A stretch of DNA of 64,000 nucleotides. Origin: SHVO01 sp041905525. GTDB lineage: Bacteria > Pseudomonadota > Alphaproteobacteria > Rhodospirillales > Rhodospirillaceae. The stretch is taken from contig JAYRKY010000001.1 in NCBI GenBank assembly GCA_041905525.1, forward strand, positions 248,001-312,000. The letters run 5' to 3'. The notes under the pieces are model-generated. The model was not told where the DNA came from. It did not search any database and worked only from the letters and a program-made list of their open reading frames with translations. Both the position numbers and the translations under genes were made by a program. Below are positions 24,576 through 32,286 of the stretch, piece by piece (the stretch's first letter is position 1; the number at the start of each line of letters is the position of its first letter).

Positions 24576-26150
24576 GTGGATATTCATCGGCAAACGAAAG
24601 CGGAAGAAAAGCCGCGGAACGGCGCGCAGACGTCGCCCGAACGTCTCTTCGCGCCCCGGCCGCTTCCGCTTCAAGTGCGCCTGATGGTCCTGATTGCGGG
24701 AACCTTGTTACCGATGTTGCTGTTGACGGCAGGCGTCGTCATTCAAAGTTACGAACGGGCCCGTGACGCCGCTGCGGAACAGGTATTGCAAGTCACGCGC
24801 GGTGCAATGATCGCGGTCGACCGCGAACTGCGCAACCAGATCGCGGCGCTCGAGGTTCTCGCCTTGGCGCCCTCGCTGAGGGAAAAAGACTTGCCGAATT
24901 TTGGCGCGGACGCCGAGCGGTTCCTCACGCGCTTTCCCGACGGCACCGGGATTTCCGTCGCCGGTCCCGCCGGCGAACAGCTCTTCAATACCTATGCCGG
25001 AGCCTTGCCGACGCTCGCGCGGGCCGAGGTGCTCGATGCCGTGGCGGCGGTTTATGCGGGGCGCGGTCCACAAGTATCGAACGTCTATCTCAGCCGCCGC
25101 AGCGGCGAGGTGACGTTTTCGGTTGTCGTGCCCGTCATGGCGGACGGCAAGGTACTGCATGCGCTGGCATTCAATCCGCCGCGTAATACCTTTGCCGAGA
25201 TTTTTGGTGGGCTCGAACTTCAGAAAGGCTGGGTGCTCGCTGTCGTCGACCGCGCATCGCACCATGTCGTCCGACGGCCTGCCCTGTCCGATAAGGCGAT
25301 CACCTCCGTATCGGACTCACTCAAAGAAGCGCTGGCGAGCGGTGAGGAACGTCTCATCGAAACCACCTCGGTCGAGGGAACCCGCGTCCTGACCGGCTTT
25401 ACCCGGTCTCCGGACACAGGGTGGTTCGTGGCGGTCGGGGTTCCGGTCGGACAGTATGAGTCGCCTTTGATGCGCTCGCTGGTCACGACCTTCGGGATTG
25501 GTGCGATTCTCATTCTGATCGGCGGATACTTCGCTTTTCGTATCGCCGCACAGCTTGTCGATGCCGAGCGCCATCGCGAGCTTCTCATCAACGAACTGAA
25601 CCACCGCGTCAAAAACACCCTTAGCTCGGTGCAGGCAATCGTCTGGCGCGGGCTGCGCAACTCGGGCGCCGTGCCGGAGGCGCGCCAGGGCATCGACGCC
25701 CGGCTTCAAGCGCTGTCGAACGCACATAACGTCCTCAGCCGGAAGAACTGGGAGGCGGCTAATTTTGAAGATGTTGCCCGCTCCATCCTGGCGCCTTACG
25801 CGGGTCAGCGCAGTGCCCGCGCTACCCTTAACGGCCCGACTGTCGCCCTTCAGCCGCAGTCGGCGATCACCGTAGGGATGGTGATCAACGAACTGGCGAC
25901 CAACGCCGTCAAATACGGGGCGTTGTCCGTGGCCGGGGGGGCGGTCGACCTCGAGTGGTCCCTGACCGCCCCGGACCGGCTCCGCCTCCAATGGACCGAA
26001 ACCGGAGGCCCGCCGGTTCAGCCGCCTACGCAAACCGGGTATGGCACCAAATTCATCGAGCGTGCGGTGGTCGATGAACTGCGAGGCTTGTATAAAGCAT
26101 CCTTCCTACCGCAGGGGCTGCAATGCGTGATAGAAATCGCCCTTTCGTGA
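24576..26150 (+). CDS. HWE-type sensor histidine kinase
   Basis: A 524-residue membrane kinase: helix 1 about 34-56, an extracytoplasmic Cache-like sensor (60-300), helix 2 about 301-321, then the HWE domain. The phospho-acceptor is His343 in NELNHRVKNTLS; the diagnostic Trp-Glu is in SRKNWEAANFEDV; the ATPase N-box is VINELATNAVKYG. GTG start. HWE kinases are mostly alphaproteobacterial and often feed light, stress or general-stress signalling. A single receiver gene follows after 7 nt and is the likely partner. Confidence 0.92.
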   Translation: MDIHRQTKAEEKPRNGAQTSPERLFAPRPLPLQVRLMVLIAGTLLPMLLLTAGVVIQSYERARDAAAEQVLQVTRGAMIAVDRELRNQIAALEVLALAPSLREKDLPNFGADAERFLTRFPDGTGISVAGPAGEQLFNTYAGALPTLARAEVLDAVAAVYAGRGPQVSNVYLSRRSGEVTFSVVVPVMADGKVLHALAFNPPRNTFAEIFGGLELQKGWVLAVVDRASHHVVRRPALSDKAITSVSDSLKEALASGEERLIETTSVEGTRVLTGFTRSPDTGWFVAVGVPVGQYESPLMRSLVTTFGIGAILILIGGYFAFRIAAQLVDAERHRELLINELNHRVKNTLSSVQAIVWRGLRNSGAVPEARQGIDARLQALSNAHNVLSRKNWEAANFEDVARSILAPYAGQRSARATLNGPTVALQPQSAITVGMVINELATNAVKYGALSVAGGAVDLEWSLTAPDRLRLQWTETGGPPVQPPTQTGYGTKFIERAVVDELRGLYKASFLPQGLQCVIEIALS

Positions 26151-26157
26151 AGGCCAC

Positions 26158-26535
26158 GTGAGCATGCCGCCGTCCAACCTCCTTGCCGGTCTCGACGTCG
26201 TCCTCGTTGAGGACGAGACCATGGTTTCCTTTTTGATTGAAGAAATGCTGGAGCAGCTTGGTGCCGCGAGCGTCCGGCACGCGGCGCGGCTGGAGGCGGG
26301 CCTCGCGCTGGTTGAATCGAAATTACCCTCGCTCGCGATTCTCGACGTCAATATCGGCGGCGAAACAGTCTTCGCCATTGCCGAAAAGCTCGACGCCGCA
26401 AAAATCCCGTTCGTCTTCATTACGGGCTACGGGCGCGAGGGTGTTCATGGTCGCTGGGCCAATTACGAGGTCCTGCAAAAGCCTCTCACCGTGCAGGAGT
26501 TCGAACAAGGGCTGCGGCGGGCACTGAAACTGTAA
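26158..26535 (+). CDS. Single-domain response regulator
   Basis: A 125-residue stand-alone receiver. The acidic pair is in LVEDETMVS, the phospho-acceptor is Asp63 in LAILDVNIGG, the conserved Thr is in FVFITGYG and the Lys in VLQKPLT. There is no output domain, so it probably relays phosphate or acts by protein contact. Receivers of this short type are commonly paired with HWE kinases. GTG 26158 or ATG 26164 may be the start. Confidence 0.88.
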   Translation: MSMPPSNLLAGLDVVLVEDETMVSFLIEEMLEQLGAASVRHAARLEAGLALVESKLPSLAILDVNIGGETVFAIAEKLDAAKIPFVFITGYGREGVHGRWANYEVLQKPLTVQEFEQGLRRALKL

Positions 26536-26595
26536 CTGCCGCGCGGGCGTAACCGGTTTGACAGCCTGATCGGCCTGGCGCACAAAGCCCGGGTC

Positions 26596-28476
26596 TTGTC
26601 GCTCCTCACTGACCCTCCGATACGCCCCGTGTTTCGTCTCTTCGAACACTTCTTGAAGCCAACCGAGGACGCTGCGGGTGACCCTCCGCCGCCGGGCTTG
26701 ATGGCGTTTTACTGGCACTTCGTACGCCAAACACGCGGACTTCTCATTGCCCTATTCGTGATGGGCTCGATCGTAGCCTTCCTTGATCTGCTGATCCCGA
26801 TCTTTATCGGAAAGATCGTCGAACTGGTCTCCACCCACACGCCGGCGGAGATCTTCCGGGACCACTGGCACATCTTGGCGACGATGGCGGCTGTGCAACT
26901 CTTCGCAAGGCCGACGGCGATCCTGCTCCAAGGATTGGTGACGAACCAGGGCCTGGCCGCAAACTTCCAAAATCTGATCCGCTGGCAGAGCCACTGGCAC
27001 GTGGTGCGCCAAGGCTGGGCCTTCTTCCAGAATGACTTCGCCGGACGCATCGCCAACCGCATCATGCAAACCGGACCCTCGCTGCGCGAAAGCGTCGTGG
27101 CCTCCTTCAACGCGGTTTGGTACATCCTCGTCTACGGCACAAGCGCGATCATCGTTCTCGCCCGGTCCGATTGGCGCCTGACACTTCCCATCATCGCCTG
27201 GTTCGCGGCATACGTGGTCCTGCTGCGCTACTTCGTGCCGCGCATGCGCGACCGCTCGCGCGTGGTGTCCGAGCTTCGGTCGACGATCACGGGCAAGGTT
27301 GTCGACAGCTATACCAATATTCTCACCGTGAAGCTGTTCGCCAAACCGCGCGACGAAGACGCGTTTGTGCGCGAGAGCATGGATGAGCACACGGTTGTCT
27401 ATCTTCGTCTCTTAAGGTTGATGACCGGGTTCAGTACGATCCTGACGGCGTTGAATGCGATGATGGTGGTGAGCGTCGCGACGCTTGCAATTTCTCTCTG
27501 GGCAAACGGGGTGTTCAACGTCGGGGTGGTGGCCATGGCGCTGCCGCTTTCATGGCAGTTGGTGTCGATGTCGGGGTGGGTCGCGGGAAGCATCACGACG
27601 ATCTTCGAACAGGTCGGGACCGTGCAGGACGGCATCAAGTCGATCGCGACACCGCGCAGCATGCGCGATCGCGCCGGAGCGAAGCCGCTCCAGGTGACGC
27701 AAGGCGCGATCACATTTGAAAACGTGCACTTCGGCTACGGAACCGCGCGCGGAGTCCTGCACGGTATCGATCTTGCTATCAAACCCGGTGAACGCATCGG
27801 CCTTGTTGGCGCGTCGGGCGCCGGGAAATCGACGATGGTTAACCTCCTCCTTCGATTCTTCGAGGTGGATTCGGGACGCATTCTGATCGACGGCCAGGAT
27901 ATTGCCGATGTCACGCAGGAAACGCTGCGCGCGAACATCGCCATGGTGACGCAGGATACCTCTCTCCTGCACCGCTCCATTCGCGAGAACATCCGCTATG
28001 GCCGTCCCGACGCGACCGACGACGAAGTCAGGGACGCTATCGAACGGGCGCATGCCCGCGAGTTCATCGAGACGCTCGAGGACTGGCAGGGACGCCGAGG
28101 CCTCGAAGCTCAAGTGGGCGAGCGCGGCGTAAAGCTGTCCGGAGGACAGCGCCAGCGCATTGCTCTGGCGCGCGTCATCCTCAAGAACGCCCCAATCCTT
28201 GTGTTGGATGAAGCCACATCCGCGCTGGATTCCGATGTCGAAGCCGCCATTCAAGAGCAGCTATCCTCGCTCATGGATGGGCGCACGGTCATTGCGATCG
28301 CACACCGCTTGTCGACGATCGCGCAAATGGACCGGCTGATCGTGTTGGATAAGGGGCGGATCGTTGAGACCGGAACCCACGGCGCGCTGCTTGCTGCGAA
28401 CGGCACATATGCACGCCTGTGGAAACGTCAGTCGGGCGGATTCCGAGAAACCGAGACGAGGTTGTCCGCAGAATGA
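26596..28476 (+). CDS. ABC exporter (fused membrane and ATPase domains), second of two
   Basis: A 626-residue half-transporter with six membrane segments, preceded by a Pro-rich cytoplasmic N-terminus. ATPase motifs: Walker A GASGAGKSTM, Q-loop MVTQDTSLLHR, signature LSGGQRQRIALA, Walker B ILVLDEATSALD, switch His in IAIAHRLST. TTG start. It shares layout and many motifs with the exporter at 18314 but is divergent in the membrane part. It is translationally coupled to glutathione peroxidase (ATGA), suggesting a role in oxidative or lipid-peroxide stress, although the substrate is unknown. Confidence 0.91.
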   Translation: MSLLTDPPIRPVFRLFEHFLKPTEDAAGDPPPPGLMAFYWHFVRQTRGLLIALFVMGSIVAFLDLLIPIFIGKIVELVSTHTPAEIFRDHWHILATMAAVQLFARPTAILLQGLVTNQGLAANFQNLIRWQSHWHVVRQGWAFFQNDFAGRIANRIMQTGPSLRESVVASFNAVWYILVYGTSAIIVLARSDWRLTLPIIAWFAAYVVLLRYFVPRMRDRSRVVSELRSTITGKVVDSYTNILTVKLFAKPRDEDAFVRESMDEHTVVYLRLLRLMTGFSTILTALNAMMVVSVATLAISLWANGVFNVGVVAMALPLSWQLVSMSGWVAGSITTIFEQVGTVQDGIKSIATPRSMRDRAGAKPLQVTQGAITFENVHFGYGTARGVLHGIDLAIKPGERIGLVGASGAGKSTMVNLLLRFFEVDSGRILIDGQDIADVTQETLRANIAMVTQDTSLLHRSIRENIRYGRPDATDDEVRDAIERAHAREFIETLEDWQGRRGLEAQVGERGVKLSGGQRQRIALARVILKNAPILVLDEATSALDSDVEAAIQEQLSSLMDGRTVIAIAHRLSTIAQMDRLIVLDKGRIVETGTHGALLAANGTYARLWKRQSGGFRETETRLSAE

Positions 28477-28961
28477 CGACTGCCTATGACTTTTCGCTGA
28501 CGTCCATCGATGGGACCAGCCTGGATTTAGCCGGCTTCAAGGGCCGCTCACTGCTGATCGTCAACACGGCCTCTCAATGCGGTTTCACGCCGCAATACGC
28601 CGCGCTTCAGGGGCTTTGGGACGCTTATAAAGGCGAGGGTCTTGTTGTGATCGGCGTGCCGTCCAACGATTTTGGCCGTCAGGAGCCGGGCAGCAACGCT
28701 GAGATATCAACGTTCTGTGAAACACGCTTCGGAGTCACCTTTCCGATGGCGCAGAAACGCCACGTCCGCGGCGCCGACGCAGATCCGCTGTTCAAATGGC
28801 TGGCGCAGGAAGCGGGTTTCGCCGGACGGCCCTGGTGGAACTTCACGAAATACGTAATCGGCCGCGATGGCACGCTGGTGGACTGGTTTGCGTGCATTAC
28901 ACCTCCAGAGTCGCGCCGGATACGCCGGGCGATCGAAGCATCGTTGTCGCCGCGTGAATGA
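28473..28961 (+). CDS. Glutathione peroxidase-family thiol peroxidase
   Basis: A 162-residue peroxidase reducing H2O2 and organic hydroperoxides with thioredoxin or glutathione. Catalytic Cys36 is in NTASQCGFTP; the rest of the tetrad is Gln in FGRQEPG and Trp-Asn in WWNFTKYVI. It starts at the ATG overlapping the exporter's stop, so the two proteins are made together. Upstream in-frame codons lie inside the exporter and are not used. Confidence 0.93.
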   Translation: MTTAYDFSLTSIDGTSLDLAGFKGRSLLIVNTASQCGFTPQYAALQGLWDAYKGEGLVVIGVPSNDFGRQEPGSNAEISTFCETRFGVTFPMAQKRHVRGADADPLFKWLAQEAGFAGRPWWNFTKYVIGRDGTLVDWFACITPPESRRIRRAIEASLSPRE

Positions 28962-29015
28962 CGGCATTTGAGTAAATCGGATCACGACGATTTGTAGGCG
29001 CACGCCTTCAGGCGC

Positions 29016-29041
29016 GGAACAAAGCCTTTGAGGGGGCCGTT
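29016..29041 (+). promoter_or_regulatory. Candidate EcfG (general stress sigma factor) promoter
   Basis: GGAAC (29016-29020), 17-nt spacer, CGTT (29038-29041), 40 nt upstream of the PRC-barrel start. An exact match to the published EcfG consensus at its longer permitted spacing, in a non-coding region and in the right orientation. Confidence 0.65.
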
Positions 29042-29080
29042 AGGCCTGCGGCTTTCCCAATCGTCTCTCAAGGAGGACCA

Positions 29081-29452
29081 ATGCCCACATCAGCCGGACA
29101 CACCACCGCGATTCTTGCCTCTAAGGTCAAAGGCACCGCCGTTTACGACACCGCCGGCGACAAGGTCGGTCATGTCGAAGACGTGGTTCTCGACAAACTC
29201 TCCAACGGCATCATGTTTGCCGCCGTCGGCTTCGGCGGACTGATGGGCATGGGCGAAAAATATGCGCCGGTCCCGTGGTCGGTGCTCGACTATTCCGAGG
29301 ATAAGAACGGCTACGTCGTCCCGATGACGGCGGAAGAGTTGAAGAAGGCTCCCGCTTACGACCTCAAGGACCTGGTGCAGGGCGATGGCCAGGCCGGCAA
29401 GGTCCGCGACATGAGCTTCGATTACTTCAAGGTCCCGCGCTCGGTTCACTAA
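29081..29452 (+). CDS. PRC-barrel domain protein
   Basis: A 123-residue cytoplasmic protein. Most of it is a PRC-barrel: KVKGTAVYDTAGDKVGHVED, then FAAVGFGG, then YAPVPWSVLDY. This beta-barrel is found in photosynthetic reaction-centre H subunits, RimM and many stress-induced small proteins of alphaproteobacteria. AAGGAGG 5-6 nt upstream gives a strong start. A stress-type promoter precedes it and a strong terminator follows, so it is a monocistronic gene. It probably binds protein or RNA under stress. Confidence 0.9.
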   Translation: MPTSAGHTTAILASKVKGTAVYDTAGDKVGHVEDVVLDKLSNGIMFAAVGFGGLMGMGEKYAPVPWSVLDYSEDKNGYVVPMTAEELKKAPAYDLKDLVQGDGQAGKVRDMSFDYFKVPRSVH

Positions 29453-29476
29453 AGACGGCGCGTGCAGATTGAGAAG

Positions 29477-29503
29477 GCCGGCGCGGATCCGCGCCGGCTT
29501 TTT
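29477..29503. terminator. Rho-independent terminator, probably bidirectional
   Basis: A perfect 22-bp palindrome (29477-29498; GCCGGCGCG arms around GATC) followed by TTTTTC. It lies 24 nt after the PRC-barrel stop and directly abuts the stop of the convergent EAL gene, which it may also terminate. Confidence 0.85.
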
Positions 29504-30256
29504 CTATGGGAATTGGATTTCGCCGGCGCGCGTGAGCGCGTTGAGCTGCGGGCGGGCGAAAAGGAATCCCTGCATATAACGAACCCCGACATCGGTGAGC
29601 GCTTCGGCTTCCGCGGGTTGCTCAACGCCCTCCGCCACCACCTTTACGCCAAGGTCGTCGCAGACTTTCACAATGGCGGCGGTAATCGCTCGCCGCCGTT
29701 TGTCCTGATCGAGACCGCGGACCAAAGCCATGTCCAGCTTCACCAGATCGACATCTAATTCCGCGAGGCTATTGAGCCCTGCGTAGCCCGCGCCAAAGTC
29801 GTCCAGCGCCACGCGAAAGCCGTGCCGCCGGTATTCCGAGATGATCGATTGCAGATGGGGTGCGTCGCCAATCCGCTCGTCCTCCGTGATTTCGAAGGTG
29901 ATCTGATCCAGCGGGAACGTGAACTCTTCCGCCGCCGCCAGCGTCGCCTGGATACAGGCGCGCGCTTCGTACACCGCATTGGGCAGGAAATTGATACTCA
30001 GCCGGCAGTCGAGCCCAAGGGCGGAGGCTTGCTGAATGGCTTTCACGCGGCAGGCCTGGTCAAACGCATAGCGGTTTTCCGAAGTGACCTTGCCAAGAAT
30101 CAAACCCGCGCTTTCGCCGTTTGGACCACGCACGAGAGCTTCGTAGCCGTGAACGCTGCGCGCCACGATGTCCACAATTGGCTGGAAGGCCATCGTGAAG
30201 GCGATGGGGAACGCCTCGCCGTTCGTGCACCCGCTGCATTTGTTCTTGGTGGCCAT
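29504..30256 (-). CDS. EAL-domain cyclic-di-GMP phosphodiesterase
   Basis: A 250-residue protein that is nearly all EAL domain. It has EAL at residues 39-41 (GYEALVRGP), Asn in SINFLPN, Glu in FEITEDE, DDFGAGYAG, Lys in DLVKLDMAL and Glu in VAEGVEQP; the catalytic set looks complete, so it should cleave c-di-GMP to pGpG. The N-terminus has a CSGC motif (Cys7, Cys10), which could bind metal or act as a redox switch. There is no linked GGDEF or sensor domain. Monocistronic. Confidence 0.92.
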   Translation of the reverse strand: MATKNKCSGCTNGEAFPIAFTMAFQPIVDIVARSVHGYEALVRGPNGESAGLILGKVTSENRYAFDQACRVKAIQQASALGLDCRLSINFLPNAVYEARACIQATLAAAEEFTFPLDQITFEITEDERIGDAPHLQSIISEYRRHGFRVALDDFGAGYAGLNSLAELDVDLVKLDMALVRGLDQDKRRRAITAAIVKVCDDLGVKVVAEGVEQPAEAEALTDVGVRYMQGFLFARPQLNALTRAGEIQFP

Positions 30257-30352
30257 TCAAACTCTCGCGTGAAGGGCAGGCACCTTAGCGATCCTTGCCG
30301 CCGCGCATCGTTAACTCAAAGCAAGTTGTTACAATCCCGGCCGGGGCCGCTG

Positions 30353-30868
30353 CTACTTCTTGTCCGCCAGCCACGGGAAGTAAAATACCGCCGTGTCATT
30401 GGAGACATCCGGGTAGTCGAAGGTGCACCCCCAGGATCCGCAATAGCAGTGCGCGCCCTCTGTCGGCGTTGTGTCCGGCGGGTCGCTCCGCCGTTCGCAC
30501 TCGGCGCGATAGGCGTTGGCGAGTTCGTATCGGCGCGAGGAGTCCATTCCGCACCCGGGGCCCGATCTCGTCTCGACGGACTTCGTTACGGTATTCCCCT
30601 TGTCGTCGGTGATCTTCTCCTCCCGGGTTGTCACATTGCAGGCGTAGCGGCGCTCGAACTCCGCCTCGCAGACCGTGACGATATTGCTGCGGACGCCGCA
30701 GGCCTGCGCGAGGCCGCTCCAGGCCTGCATCACCCGACCCATACATGATCCGGGCTCCCGTCCCGTTTCCCGGCACTGAATCTCGGCGCGTTGACCGTAA
30801 TCCAGCCGTGACGCGGGTCCGCATCCCGCCAGAATCATAGCAATAACAGGCAAAAATGCATGGCGCAT
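30353..30868 (-). CDS. Cysteine-rich lipoprotein of unknown function
   Basis: A 171-residue lipoprotein: signal MRHAFLPVIAMILAGC with lipobox LAGC. The mature part holds ten further cysteines, enough for five disulfides, spread through EIQC, PGSC, AQAC, TVC, YAC, PGC, AEC and the cluster HCYCGSWGC. GGGGGAA precedes ATG 30868. It is divergent from hemA with a 125-bp shared control region. The even cysteine count suggests an oxidatively folded periplasmic protein; metal or heme binding is possible through the C-terminal cluster. No family recognised. Confidence 0.78.
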   Translation of the reverse strand: MRHAFLPVIAMILAGCGPASRLDYGQRAEIQCRETGREPGSCMGRVMQAWSGLAQACGVRSNIVTVCEAEFERRYACNVTTREEKITDDKGNTVTKSVETRSGPGCGMDSSRRYELANAYRAECERRSDPPDTTPTEGAHCYCGSWGCTFDYPDVSNDTAVFYFPWLADKK

Positions 30869-30941
30869 CGAAGTTCCCCCGGCCGTGGGGAGCAGTCTAG
30901 GTCCGCCGGGAGCCTCATTCAATTCGCGTGGAGCGGGCCGC

Positions 30942-30961
30942 GCCGTGACACAGCCGTGACA
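30942..30961 (+). promoter_or_regulatory. Tandem 9-bp direct repeats upstream of hemA
   Basis: GCCGTGACA at 30942-30950 and again at 30953-30961, an exact repeat with an 11-bp period, one helical turn. It ends 32 nt before hemA. OmpR-family regulators bind tandem direct repeats with 10-11-bp spacing, and such a regulator is encoded inside the heme operon. The repeat is seen directly; the binding partner is inferred. Confidence 0.5.
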
Positions 30962-30993
30962 AAAGGCCCCGGCGACCATGCTATCGGGAGCCT

Positions 30994-32286
30994 ATGGACC
31001 AGTTTGCGCTCATTGGCGCTTCCTATAAGTCGGCGGGGGTCGACCGGATCGGGCGGCTCGCGTGGCCGAAGACCGAAATCGAGGACCGCCTGCGGCGTCT
31101 GGCGGCCCGGTTGGGCGTGCCGGAACTCGCTTATATCGGCACCTGCAATCGCATCGAATTCATTGTCGCCGGGAAGGAGGCTCTCGCGGCACAGCAATGC
31201 CGTGACGCCCTGGGTGACGTTTACTCCGACGTTTTGGCGGGCGAGGACGTTCGCCATGTCTTCCGCGCCTGGGTCGGCGAAGGCGCGGCCGAGCACCTCT
31301 TTCTGGTGGCTTCCGGGCTTGATTCCGCGCAGGCGGGCGAACGGGAAATCTACAATCAGGTGCGGCAATCGTGGAGCCTTGCCAAGGCGGCCGGAACCTG
31401 CGGGCCGCAGCTCGATTATCTTTTCGGTGAAGCATTGCGCGCCGCGCAGGACGTCCACCGGGAAATCGCCGGCACCGCGAATGTCGAATCCTTGGCCGAT
31501 TACGCGGTGAAACGGACCACGGCGCACCTCGACGGTGCGCGTGGACGCATCGCCATGGTCGGAATCTCGCCGATGACCCGCCATGCGGGTCGCGGTCTTG
31601 CCGCGCGGGGATTACCGATCACAGTCGTCAACCGCACCTTCGAGACCGCGCAGGAACTTGCCGCGGAACTCGGCGGCGAAGCGTGCCCGCTCGACCAGTT
31701 TCTCGCCAATCCTGGCCCGATCGACGTCATCATTACCGCCGTCGGCGGTGCGGAGCCGCTGATCGATCTGACGGTGGCCGCCCGCATCGCCGCCGCGGCT
31801 CCGGCGCGCGGCTGCCTCATTGTCGATCTCGGCGTGCCGCCGAACGTCGACCCCGCGGCGGGCCTCATGACCGGGTTGACTCGACTGGGCATGGACGCCG
31901 TAATCGCCGATGCGGCCCTGGGCCGGGCGGAGCGTCTGCGCGAACTGGCTTCGGCGCGGATCGTGATCGACGAGCACTTGGACCGTTTGCGCGGTGAATA
32001 CGCCATCCGCGAAGCGTCGGCGCTCATCCAGGACCTCACCATGCAATATCAACGCGCGGCCGTCGAAAGCCTGCGCCGCCTCCCGAAGTCGCAGACGACG
32101 GAGGAAGGTCTGAAACAATGGGCCGAAGGTTTCGCGCGGCGTCTCGCCCACGCGCCTCTCAAGGGCTTGCGCGCACTCGCGACCGAAGCCGGACCCAATG
32201 CCGTGCAAGCCTACTTACGCGGCGTGCAGGATGCCCTCCACGGGGAAACCGCACGTCATCCGATCGCCAAGGGGAAGAGTCAGTGA
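30994..32286 (+). CDS. hemA: Glutamyl-tRNA reductase
   Basis: A 430-residue enzyme that reduces glutamyl-tRNA(Glu) to glutamate-1-semialdehyde, the first committed step of the C5 heme pathway. The thioester-forming nucleophile is Cys51 in YIGTCNRIEF; His101 and the block VASGLDSAQAGEREI match the family; a C-terminal dimerisation domain is present. The NADPH-binding loop is unusual: after Val189 it reads GISPMTRHAG where the family has GAGEM/T-type sequence, so the third glycine is lost. First gene of the heme operon; its stop overlaps hemL (GTGA). Confidence 0.92.
   Translation: MDQFALIGASYKSAGVDRIGRLAWPKTEIEDRLRRLAARLGVPELAYIGTCNRIEFIVAGKEALAAQQCRDALGDVYSDVLAGEDVRHVFRAWVGEGAAEHLFLVASGLDSAQAGEREIYNQVRQSWSLAKAAGTCGPQLDYLFGEALRAAQDVHREIAGTANVESLADYAVKRTTAHLDGARGRIAMVGISPMTRHAGRGLAARGLPITVVNRTFETAQELAAELGGEACPLDQFLANPGPIDVIITAVGGAEPLIDLTVAARIAAAAPARGCLIVDLGVPPNVDPAAGLMTGLTRLGMDAVIADAALGRAERLRELASARIVIDEHLDRLRGEYAIREASALIQDLTMQYQRAAVESLRRLPKSQTTEEGLKQWAEGFARRLAHAPLKGLRALATEAGPNAVQAYLRGVQDALHGETARHPIAKGKSQ

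Noticed and set aside
31170..31180. Search for tRNA genes near hemA
   Set aside because: No cloverleaf-like sequence with a T-arm GTTCGA core was found here or elsewhere in the window.
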